Below, piece after piece: positions 9,231 to 15,962 of a stretch of DNA of 32,574 bases. The notes under the pieces were generated by a model. The model searched no databases. It was not told the origin of the DNA and saw only the letters and a program-made list of their open reading frames with translations. Position 1 is the first letter of the stretch, and each line of letters opens with the position of its first letter. Position numbers and translations under genes: made by a program. Source of the stretch: a bacterium (GTDB lineage: Bacteria > SZUA-79 > Acidulodesulfobacterales > Acidulodesulfobacteraceae). The stretch covers positions 1 through 32,574 of the forward strand of contig JAKAKK010000048.1 in the NCBI GenBank assembly GCA_021813525.1. The letters run 5' to 3'.

Positions 9231-10436
9231 TTATAAATTACCGAAATCTATTCCCGAAAAAGGTTTATCCCCGTCCGCATCAGGCCTGCCTGCCATAGAA
9301 CCCATAGCACTCTGTCCGGAGTTATTGGAAACGGATATCCCGGCATTTCCCATTAATCCGCCTTTAGACATCACTCCGGAACTTATAGCCTGCTTTAATT
9401 CTTCTATGTCGGACGATCTGTTGTATGCGTCTTCTTCGCTTATTATTCTTTTATTTACTAGCGACGCAAGCGCCTGATTCAGCGTCTGCATGCCGAACTT
9501 TTCCTGTCCGAGCTGAAGCTGCGAATAAATCTGATGAATTTTATTTTCTCTTATCAGATTTCTTATCGCGGCGTTTGGTATCATCAATTCCGCCGCCAGC
9601 ACTCTGCCTGAAGTATCTACCCTCGGTATAAGGGTTTGCGACAGTACCGCAACGAGGGACAAGGAAAGCGACGACCTCACCTCCGGCTGCTGGTTAGGAG
9701 GAAATATATCTATGACCCTGCTTATAGTTTGAACGGCGGAATTAGTGTGAAGCGTTCCGAAAGTAAGGTGTCCGGTCTCGGCAATGGTAAGGGCGGCTTC
9801 CATGGTTTCCATGTCCCTTATTTCGCCGACGAGAACTACATCCGGGTCTTCTCTCAATATATGCCTTAACGCCTCCGAGAAACTGCTTGAATCCTGTCCT
9901 ATCTCTCTCTGGTTAACAAGGCATCCTTTATGCGGGAATACATATTCTATAGGGTCTTCGATAGTAATTATATGTTCATGCCTTGTCTGGTTTATCGCAT
10001 CTATCATGGAAGCAAGAGTGGTTGTTTTACCCGAACCCGTAGGTCCGGTAACGAGTATGAGCCCCCTCGGAGATTTGATAATTTCCCTTATCATGGGCGG
10101 GAGACCCAGCAAATCGATAGAAGGAATCTCATGGGGTATAACCCTGAACGCCCCTGCGACCGCGCCCCTGTCGTAATATAAATTGCCCCTGAACCGCGAA
10201 ACGCCTTTCTGGCTGAAAGAAAAATCCAGCTCGTGCGTTTCTTCGAACTTTTTTTTCTGCAGGTCGGTAATAACGCTGTAACACAGACCCTGCGTATCGG
10301 AAGGCGAAAGCACAGGGAAATTGAGCGGAGCAAGAGAGCCCCTAAGCCTTATTTGCGGAGGCGTTCCCGCCGCTATATGAAGATCGGAAGCCCCCTGGTC
10401 CACGGTTGTTTTTAATAAATCGGCAATTGACGGCAT
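9231..10436 (-). CDS. pilT: Type IV pilus retraction ATPase PilT
   Basis: PilT is the hexameric ATPase that drives pilus retraction and twitching. The 401 residues show the N-terminal ASDLHIAAG segment, Walker A GPTGSGKT (131-138), the Asp box around IEDPIEYVF, Walker B, the His box GHLTFGTLHTNSA, and the PilT-specific AIRNLIRENKIHQI stretch that separates it from PilB and PilU. The C-terminus carries a ~45-residue Gly/Ser-rich tail ending in GIDFGNL, longer than the usual ~345-residue form. An AAGGAG site lies six bases before the ATG. It follows pilB by 58 bases. PilU is less likely because of the AIRNLIRE motif. Confidence 0.96.
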   Translation of the reverse strand: MPSIADLLKTTVDQGASDLHIAAGTPPQIRLRGSLAPLNFPVLSPSDTQGLCYSVITDLQKKKFEETHELDFSFSQKGVSRFRGNLYYDRGAVAGAFRVIPHEIPSIDLLGLPPMIREIIKSPRGLILVTGPTGSGKTTTLASMIDAINQTRHEHIITIEDPIEYVFPHKGCLVNQREIGQDSSSFSEALRHILREDPDVVLVGEIRDMETMEAALTIAETGHLTFGTLHTNSAVQTISRVIDIFPPNQQPEVRSSLSLSLVAVLSQTLIPRVDTSGRVLAAELMIPNAAIRNLIRENKIHQIYSQLQLGQEKFGMQTLNQALASLVNKRIISEEDAYNRSSDIEELKQAISSGVMSKGGLMGNAGISVSNNSGQSAMGSMAGRPDADGDKPFSGIDFGNL

Positions 10437-10494
10437 ATGCGGCTCCTTTTAATATTTTTACATAATATACAAATATAATAAAAAAACTTTTATG

Positions 10495-12351
10495 TCAAGT
10501 TTGAATATCTATGCTTTTTTCGTCTAAATACTGAATAATTTCTTCAAGCGAAGTAGTTCCCTCTAGGAATCTTTCTTTTGCCGATTCTTTTAACGGCTTC
10601 ATTCCATGATTTACCGCAACCTTTTGTATTTCAAATTCGTTGGCGTTTTCATAAATTTTGTTCTTGACGTCGTCTCCGACGTTAAGAACTTCGTATATCG
10701 CGATTCTACCTTTATAGCCGGTTTTATTGCATGCCGGACAGCCTTTTGCTTTATAAAAACGCTTTCCGGCAATTTCGGCGCTCGTAAATCCCAATTTAGC
10801 CAGTGCGTTAACGTCTGCATAATACGGTTCTTTACATTCGGCGCATAATTTTCTTATGAGCCTCTGCGCGATAACCAAATTTAAACTCGAAGCTACGAGA
10901 AACGGCTCTACTTTCATGTTTATAAGCCTGGATATAGTGGACGACGCGTTATTCGTGTGGATAGTCGAAAGGACGAGATGACCGGTAAGAGCCGCCTTTA
11001 TTGCAATCTCGGCCGTTTCTAAATCTCTTATTTCTCCAACCATTATAATATCGGGGTCCTGCCTAAGAAACGACCTTAAAGCGGAAGCGAAAGTCAAGCC
11101 GATTTCTTCGTTGACAAGAACCTGATTTATACCCTGAATATTATATTCGACCGGGTCTTCGGCGGTCGAAATGTTTACGTCCGGTCTGTTCACCTCCGAA
11201 AGCGCGCTGTATAAAGTAGTCGTCTTGCCCGACCCCGTAGGCCCGGTAACGAGAATCATCCCGTAGGGTCTGTGTATAGCCGTCTTAAAATCTATCAGCT
11301 GTTCTTCGGAAAACCCTAATTTTCTCATATCTAGCTGAAGGTTGGATTTGTCGAGAACCCTGATAACTATTTTTTCCCCAAAAAGGGTCGGAAGGCACGA
11401 CACTCTCATATCTACTTCTTTGTTATCCATTCTTGCCTTAATGCGCCCGTCCTGCGGCAGTCTCCTTTCGGCTATGTCCATCTGCGACATTATTTTTAAT
11501 CTCGAAATTATGGGATTTTTGAGCTGTCCGGGTATTTTCATCTGCTCTATTAATTTTCCGTCCATACGGTATCTCACTCTTACGATGGATTCGTAAGGCT
11601 CTATATGAATATCGCTTGCGCTCATTTTAACGGCGTCCAGAAGAACCTTATTTACGAATTTTATAATAGGCTGCTCCGAAGACGACCTCTGCAGTTCGGA
11701 TATATCTACTTCCTCATTGGTTTCCTCGATAGCGATTGAGTTGAGATAATCTTTGTTTTCGGTAAGAATGCTGGATGCATTATAATATTTAGATAATGCC
11801 GAGGCGATTTCGTTTTCGGACGCAACTACTATTTCTATATTTAAACCCGTTAAGAATTTTATGTCGTCAAGCGCCTCGACTCTTGTAGGGTCGGATACGG
11901 CAAGGTACATCGTGTTGCCCTGTCTTTTAAAGGGAACCACCTGCAGTTTAACGGCAAGATCCGGCGGTATAAGCTTTATCACGCTTTCCGGAATTTCGCC
12001 TTCAAGCAGGTTTACGGTTGCGGCACCGAACTCTTTCGAAAGAAACGAGACAAGGTCGGAATCCTTAATGAAGCCGAGCTTAGTCAGCTGTCTGCCTATG
12101 CTTCCGCCCACGCGCTTCTGCTCTTCAAGCGCCGAGTTTAATTCAGCGGCAGTTATAATGCCGTTTTTTACGAGAATCTCTCCAAGTTTTAAATCTTTAA
12201 GCTTTTCGCCCTTGGCTATTCCCGACCTTATTCTTTCCTGCATCAGCAGGGCGTTAGATATGTCGTCTTTTCTTGCGACGCCGTGCTTTAACAGTATATC
12301 GCCTAACTTTTCGCCGGTATAATTAACCGATGACATGAAGTCGTTATTCAT
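10495..12351 (-). CDS. pilB: Type IV pilus extension ATPase PilB
   Basis: PilB powers pilus assembly. The 618 residues begin with three tandem segments resembling the MshEN half-motif (about 15-38, 55-78 and 84-107, each of the form xLGxxLxxxGxxxxxxLxxAL). The GspE N2-type region and the catalytic core follow: Walker A GPTGSGKT (370-377), IMVGEIRD and the His box GHLVLSTIHTNNA. A zinc site is formed by Cys502, Cys505, Cys537 and Cys540. MshEN domains of other PilB/MshE proteins bind c-di-GMP; binding here is inferred. An AGGG site precedes the ATG, and a candidate promoter lies in the gap to aroE. GspE is the alternative, but pilT and pilC follow directly. Confidence 0.95.
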   Translation of the reverse strand: MNNDFMSSVNYTGEKLGDILLKHGVARKDDISNALLMQERIRSGIAKGEKLKDLKLGEILVKNGIITAAELNSALEEQKRVGGSIGRQLTKLGFIKDSDLVSFLSKEFGAATVNLLEGEIPESVIKLIPPDLAVKLQVVPFKRQGNTMYLAVSDPTRVEALDDIKFLTGLNIEIVVASENEIASALSKYYNASSILTENKDYLNSIAIEETNEEVDISELQRSSSEQPIIKFVNKVLLDAVKMSASDIHIEPYESIVRVRYRMDGKLIEQMKIPGQLKNPIISRLKIMSQMDIAERRLPQDGRIKARMDNKEVDMRVSCLPTLFGEKIVIRVLDKSNLQLDMRKLGFSEEQLIDFKTAIHRPYGMILVTGPTGSGKTTTLYSALSEVNRPDVNISTAEDPVEYNIQGINQVLVNEEIGLTFASALRSFLRQDPDIIMVGEIRDLETAEIAIKAALTGHLVLSTIHTNNASSTISRLINMKVEPFLVASSLNLVIAQRLIRKLCAECKEPYYADVNALAKLGFTSAEIAGKRFYKAKGCPACNKTGYKGRIAIYEVLNVGDDVKNKIYENANEFEIQKVAVNHGMKPLKESAKERFLEGTTSLEEIIQYLDEKSIDIQT

Positions 12352-12401
12352 TCAAATCCCTTACGGCATATTTTTTTAAAATAAGCAAAATTGCATATTT
12401 A

Positions 12402-12430
12402 ATTTTACCATATAATCCGAAATTTTTAAA
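12402..12430 (-). promoter_or_regulatory. Possible extended -10 promoter for pilB
   Basis: On the minus strand TTTAAA (12430-12425) and TAAAAT (12407-12402) are 17 bases apart, and TG sits one base before the -10 box as in extended -10 promoters. The predicted start is near 12395, ~44 bases before the pilB ATG. The -35 match is weak. Confidence 0.4.
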
Positions 12431-13328
12431 ATATACCGTTTAAAACTTCTTTGATAATATCAAAATCGGCTCTTTTACCCGTCCAGATATAAAAACTTTC
12501 GACTGCCTGAAATAAGAGCATAGACAACCCGTCTGCGCGTTTCAGCGACTTTTCCTCGAGAACGTTTAAAAAGCCTGAAGATTTTGAAGAATAAGAAATA
12601 TCGAACAAAAAAAAGCCGCGCCTGAATTTTTTTAAACCCGCAAATAAATTATTAATCAACCTGCCGCTTTCGGCAGACGGCGTTACGGTATTAACTATAA
12701 TATCCCATTTTTCCGATAAAATACTTTCTAACGCCGCGCCTGAATTAAAACCGTAAGATTCAATTCCGGCATTCGATTTTAGAGACTCTTTCCATAAACA
12801 GGCTTCTTTTTTAAGTTTATCGGCATTGTCCGCACTGCGGTTAATTATTAAAATATCTTTTGCTCCGTCTCTTATCGAGGCATAAAGCGCCGCTCTCGAA
12901 GCGCCTCCGGCTCCGAGAAGAATAACTCTCCTGCCGTTTAAATTTTCTTTAAATTCATAATTTACGGCGCTGGCAAATCCGTTTATATCGGTATTATATC
13001 CGCGGTAATTGCCGTCTTCTTCCAAATTTACCGTATTCACCGCTCCGACGGTTTCGGCCTCCGCGCTTAAAGAACGTATATGCTTTAAAACCTCGGTTTT
13101 ATATGGCTGGGTAATATTTGCGCCTTTCATGCCGAGCGACTTAAAGCCGTTAAATGCGGCGGCAAATTTTTCAGGAGGAACGTCGAACATGCCGTAGCAT
13201 AGATTTGCGTCGAGAAGTTTATTTAGAGAGCCGTGTATCAGGGGGGAAAGGGAATATTTTATATTATAACCGAAAATACCTGCCAGATACGGCGGGGCAA
13301 AAAGGCGGGCATCCTTTTGTTCTTTCAT
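12426..13328 (-). CDS. aroE: Shikimate dehydrogenase (NADP+)
   Basis: AroE reduces 3-dehydroshikimate to shikimate with NADPH in aromatic amino-acid synthesis. The 300 residues contain the shikimate-binding SLSPLIH (Ser26, Ser28), the catalytic Lys77 in NITQPYK, Asp114 in YNTDINGF, the nucleotide-binding GAGGASRA (139-146) and the C-terminal LLFQAVESFYIWTG. Slightly longer than the usual ~270-280, due to a short N-terminal extension. Its ATG comes one base after the DUF4388 stop codon, so the two are probably translated together. Its place inside a pilus run is a matter of linkage, not function. Confidence 0.95.
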   Translation of the reverse strand: MKEQKDARLFAPPYLAGIFGYNIKYSLSPLIHGSLNKLLDANLCYGMFDVPPEKFAAAFNGFKSLGMKGANITQPYKTEVLKHIRSLSAEAETVGAVNTVNLEEDGNYRGYNTDINGFASAVNYEFKENLNGRRVILLGAGGASRAALYASIRDGAKDILIINRSADNADKLKKEACLWKESLKSNAGIESYGFNSGAALESILSEKWDIIVNTVTPSAESGRLINNLFAGLKKFRRGFFLFDISYSSKSSGFLNVLEEKSLKRADGLSMLLFQAVESFYIWTGKRADFDIIKEVLNGIF

Positions 13329-13329
13329 A

Positions 13330-14280
13330 TTAAACGCCCATAAGCAATTGTTTTAACAGGTAATCTATTTTTGCCGCTTTTTTGTCGTCGACAAACATAT
13401 AGACGTATCTTTCTATATCCTGAATAGCTTTCGTTAAAGACTGTTTGTCTCCCTTGCTCAAAATATTAAAATCTACCGGTACTTTATCCGCTTTATTCCC
13501 AAGCTGTTCCTTTAATATTTTTTTAACAGAATTGACCAAATCCGAGCCCTTGAACGGTTCGCTATGCGGAGGGTCGAGTTTAATATAGCCGCTTTGCAGT
13601 AAATTATAAAGCGTTTTTAATACGAAGAAATCGTTTTCTACCGTTAAGGAAAGAATCTGGTTCACATTCCTTTTGCCGTCCACTAACGAAAGAACGTTCC
13701 ATATCGAAGGAGTAAGGGAAAGAGGCCTTAGATTGCCGCCCCTGTTCGTGATTACCGCCGGAATATAATTTTTTGACGGAATAACTTTAGTTATTACAGC
13801 CAGTTCGTCGCGCCTTTTTTTGCAGTCCGCCAGAATAGGAGATAAATTCATAGGAATTGCAAAATTAATAATATCGGGCAGAGGTTTTTCGTCGAATGCA
13901 AATTCTCCGTTCGTCAGGAAAAGTATATAATTCAAGGTTTCCGATATATAGCTGGATGTAAATTCATGCTCCTTAGATTTAGATACCGCTTCCGATTTAA
14001 AAAAATATATATCGAAGCCTGCGGTAGTTTTATAATACGTACGGTATTTTTCAAGCATCTGCAGATAATCCTGCTTGCTCATGTCGAGGAGTTTAACTAC
14101 TAATTTTTCGAGAATGTTATTGTCGGAAATAGATAGGAAATATAACATTCCGTCCTTTATAAAAAGTTTTGCCGCGAAATTTTCGAACCGCAGGTTTAGC
14201 ACTCCCGTCTTCTTTGAAATTTCTAAAAATTTCAATACGTCGAAAAGTTCTAAATTTGTTATATTTCCTTTTACGTCCAT
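13330..14280 (-). CDS. DUF4388 domain protein
   Basis: No biochemical role is known to me for this protein. Residues 1-~100 match the DUF4388 (PatA N-terminal-like) pattern: MDVKGNITNLELFDVLKFLE, then KTGVLNLRF and KLFIKDGMLYF. A middle region of ~80 residues follows. Residues ~185-235 look like a winged-helix unit (SIWNVLSLVDGKRNVNQILSL, then LKTLYNLLQSGYIKL) that often follows DUF4388 in deltaproteobacterial proteins. The C-terminus is helical. DUF4388 proteins often occur near gliding, pilus or signalling genes, so a regulatory role in motility is possible. It lies 26 bases after the small membrane protein and one base before aroE. Confidence 0.8.
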   Translation of the reverse strand: MDVKGNITNLELFDVLKFLEISKKTGVLNLRFENFAAKLFIKDGMLYFLSISDNNILEKLVVKLLDMSKQDYLQMLEKYRTYYKTTAGFDIYFFKSEAVSKSKEHEFTSSYISETLNYILFLTNGEFAFDEKPLPDIINFAIPMNLSPILADCKKRRDELAVITKVIPSKNYIPAVITNRGGNLRPLSLTPSIWNVLSLVDGKRNVNQILSLTVENDFFVLKTLYNLLQSGYIKLDPPHSEPFKGSDLVNSVKKILKEQLGNKADKVPVDFNILSKGDKQSLTKAIQDIERYVYMFVDDKKAAKIDYLLKQLLMGV

Positions 14281-14306
14281 GATAAGCGCCTTATTTTTAT
14301 TATCGT

Positions 14307-14645
14307 TTATTTGTGGATTTCTAATTCCCTGATTAAGTGAAATATAAACCTGTTAACCACGCCTACGAATACCGACCCGAAAAATAAAACCGCGCCTATC
14401 AGGAAATAAGATAAATTTATATTATTAAGGGACGAAATAAAGAAAAACGCGCCTGTTTCCGCCAAAAAGAAAAAAAACATAAACACCCACATAATAGTAA
14501 GCCATCTGCCGACGAATCCGCCGGGTATCCTGTTTTTTAGGGAAGCCGCTATAATCATATTCATAAACATTATTAATGCGCCCAGCACGACTAACAGATA
14601 AAAAATACCCTTAAACGTAAAAATAGAATTTATGTACGGCGACAT
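14307..14645 (-). CDS. Small membrane protein with three predicted helices
   Basis: I do not recognise this 112-residue protein. Hydrophobic segments lie at about 13-34, 46-70 and 77-98, and the last ends in a short charged tail (LIRELEIHK). A GGGAGG ribosome site sits about six bases before the ATG and a good sigma-70-type promoter lies upstream, so it is expressed and heads the run that leads to the DUF4388 gene and the pilus genes. No catalytic or binding motif is visible. The loop after the first helix is rich in Gly and basic residues (LKNRIPGGFVGRW). A role in the envelope or with DUF4388 is inference from position only. Confidence 0.75.
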   Translation of the reverse strand: MSPYINSIFTFKGIFYLLVVLGALIMFMNMIIAASLKNRIPGGFVGRWLTIMWVFMFFFFLAETGAFFFISSLNNINLSYFLIGAVLFFGSVFVGVVNRFIFHLIRELEIHK

Positions 14646-14691
14646 CGTTTACCTCCCGATTTTTCTTATTTAAAAAATTAATATTAATTTA

Positions 14692-14720
14692 ATAATACAA
14701 AATGGAAATATTTTTTTCAA
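14692..14720 (-). promoter_or_regulatory. Sigma-70-type promoter for the 14645 membrane protein run
   Basis: On the minus strand TTGAAA (14720-14715) and TATTAT (14697-14692) are 17 bases apart, matching consensus at ten of twelve positions. The predicted start is near 14685, giving a ~40-base leader that contains the GGGAGG site. It diverges from the xseB promoter. Confidence 0.55.
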
Positions 14721-14744
14721 TATATTTTTTATTTAACGTTGATA

Positions 14745-14773
14745 TTGATAATTTTTTCCGATTATTTTATAAT
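14745..14773 (+). promoter_or_regulatory. Sigma-70-type promoter for xseB, predicted leaderless
   Basis: TTGATA (14745-14750) and TATAAT (14768-14773) are 17 bases apart. The usual seven-base distance from the -10 box puts the transcription start at 14780, the A of the xseB ATG. No Shine-Dalgarno sequence precedes that ATG, which fits a leaderless message. Confidence 0.65.
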
Positions 14774-14779
14774 TATTTT

Positions 14780-15034
14780 ATGGACTCAAAAGAAAAAAAT
14801 ATAAACGATTTGACATTCGAGGAAGCCCTGAAAAAATTGGAAGAAAACGTTTTAAACCTTGAAAAAGGAGACCTCGGCCTTGACGAATCTATAATAATTT
14901 ACGAAGAGGGGATAAAATATTCGGATTACCTCCTTAAAAAGCTGGACTCCGCAGAAAAAAGGGTCGAAGAATTAAGCGCGAAAGACGAGGGGGGCGCCCG
15001 GCCTTCTTTAAATACCGAGCCTCTAAATATATGA
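14780..15034 (+). CDS. xseB: Exodeoxyribonuclease VII small subunit
   Basis: XseB is the small subunit of exonuclease VII, which degrades single-stranded DNA. From the ATG at 14780 the protein has 84 residues, typical of the family, with the motif LTFEEALKKLEENVLNLEKG and the later YEEGIKYSDYLLKKLDSAEKRVEEL, forming a helical hairpin. An in-frame ATG at 14702 would add 26 Phe-rich residues that include the promoter sequence, so it is rejected. The stop overlaps the ispA start (ATGA). The large subunit xseA is not in the window. The xseB-ispA-dxs order is common in proteobacteria. Confidence 0.92.
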   Translation: MDSKEKNINDLTFEEALKKLEENVLNLEKGDLGLDESIIIYEEGIKYSDYLLKKLDSAEKRVEELSAKDEGGARPSLNTEPLNI

Positions 15035-15945
15035 ACGACTTTGCGCTTTATATCGAAACCGGCAAAAAACTAATCGACGAGTTCATAAAAGCCCATTTTA
15101 TCAAAAAACATTACGATAAAAAATTCCCGCATAATAAATTTTCTCTTGCGGACGCTATGCTTTACACCCTGACCATGCCCGGCAAAAGAATAAGGCCAAT
15201 AATTCTTTTGCTTGCCGCCGAAAGTTTGGGTTTTTCCGATAAAAAAAAACTGCTGCCTTTCGCTTCTTCGCTTGAACTTATACACTCCTATTCTTTAATA
15301 CACGACGACCTTCCTTCGATGGACAACGACGATTTGAGACGGGGAAAGCCTACAAGCCACATAGTATTCGGAGAGGCCACGGCGATACTTGCCGGAGACG
15401 CGCTTCTATCCGAAGCTTTCGTTATGCTTTCGGACAAAGATTATATCGGGGAATTCGATCCGGCAAAAATTATAGAAGCGGTAAGGGAGCTTTCCTGCGC
15501 CGCCGGAGCCGGCGGACTTGTAGAAGGACAGTTTCAAGACGTCAATTCTTTCGGCGAGCATTTAGATTTCGAAAAAATTGAATATATAAACGAAAAAAAA
15601 ACGGCTAGCCTTATCGGTTCGGCTTGCGCCGTAGGGGCTATATTATCCGGCAAAGACGAAACGGCGGTATCGGAATTCAGAAAATTCGGCGGCTATATAG
15701 GACTGGCTTTCCAAGCCGTCGACGATGTTCTCGGAATTACCGGAAATAAAGAAATTTTAGGAAAAACGGCCGGCATAGACCGAATAAACAATAAGCCAAC
15801 TATGGCTGAAAATATAGGGCTTGAAAGTACCCGCAAATTAATTGAAGAATACAATAAAAAAGCAATGGCGCACTTAGAAAAAACCGGCGCGGAAACCGCT
15901 ATGTTCATAGAATTAATAAAATATCTTACGGACAGGATAAATTAG
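15031..15945 (+). CDS. ispA: Polyprenyl (farnesyl/geranylgeranyl) diphosphate synthase
   Basis: This enzyme condenses isopentenyl diphosphate with allylic diphosphates to give short-chain prenyl diphosphates. The 304 residues contain the first Asp-rich motif DDLPSMD (92-98), with the two-residue insertion typical of bacterial short-chain synthases, then DDLRRGKPTSH, GLVEGQFQD (~162-170), and the second Asp-rich motif QAVDDVLG (Asp231, Asp232). GKRIRP at 51-56 binds diphosphate. The start overlaps the xseB stop by four bases, and dxs follows after 17 bases. Product length (C15 or C20) cannot be settled from the sequence alone. Confidence 0.94.
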   Translation: MNDFALYIETGKKLIDEFIKAHFIKKHYDKKFPHNKFSLADAMLYTLTMPGKRIRPIILLLAAESLGFSDKKKLLPFASSLELIHSYSLIHDDLPSMDNDDLRRGKPTSHIVFGEATAILAGDALLSEAFVMLSDKDYIGEFDPAKIIEAVRELSCAAGAGGLVEGQFQDVNSFGEHLDFEKIEYINEKKTASLIGSACAVGAILSGKDETAVSEFRKFGGYIGLAFQAVDDVLGITGNKEILGKTAGIDRINNKPTMAENIGLESTRKLIEEYNKKAMAHLEKTGAETAMFIELIKYLTDRIN

Positions 15946-15962
15946 AAATATAAATACCTATA

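Noticed and set aside
9184-10415. Plus-strand frames over pilT
   Set aside because: Antisense to a full-length, motif-complete PilT; no support as genes.
12381-12400. Short palindrome GCAATTTTGC between aroE and pilB as a terminator
   Set aside because: Only four pairs with a tiny loop and an imperfect T run; too weak to call.
14702-14779. N-terminal extension of xseB from ATG 14702
   Set aside because: It would translate the promoter region into a Phe-rich stretch not seen in XseB; the ATG at 14780 gives the normal length.
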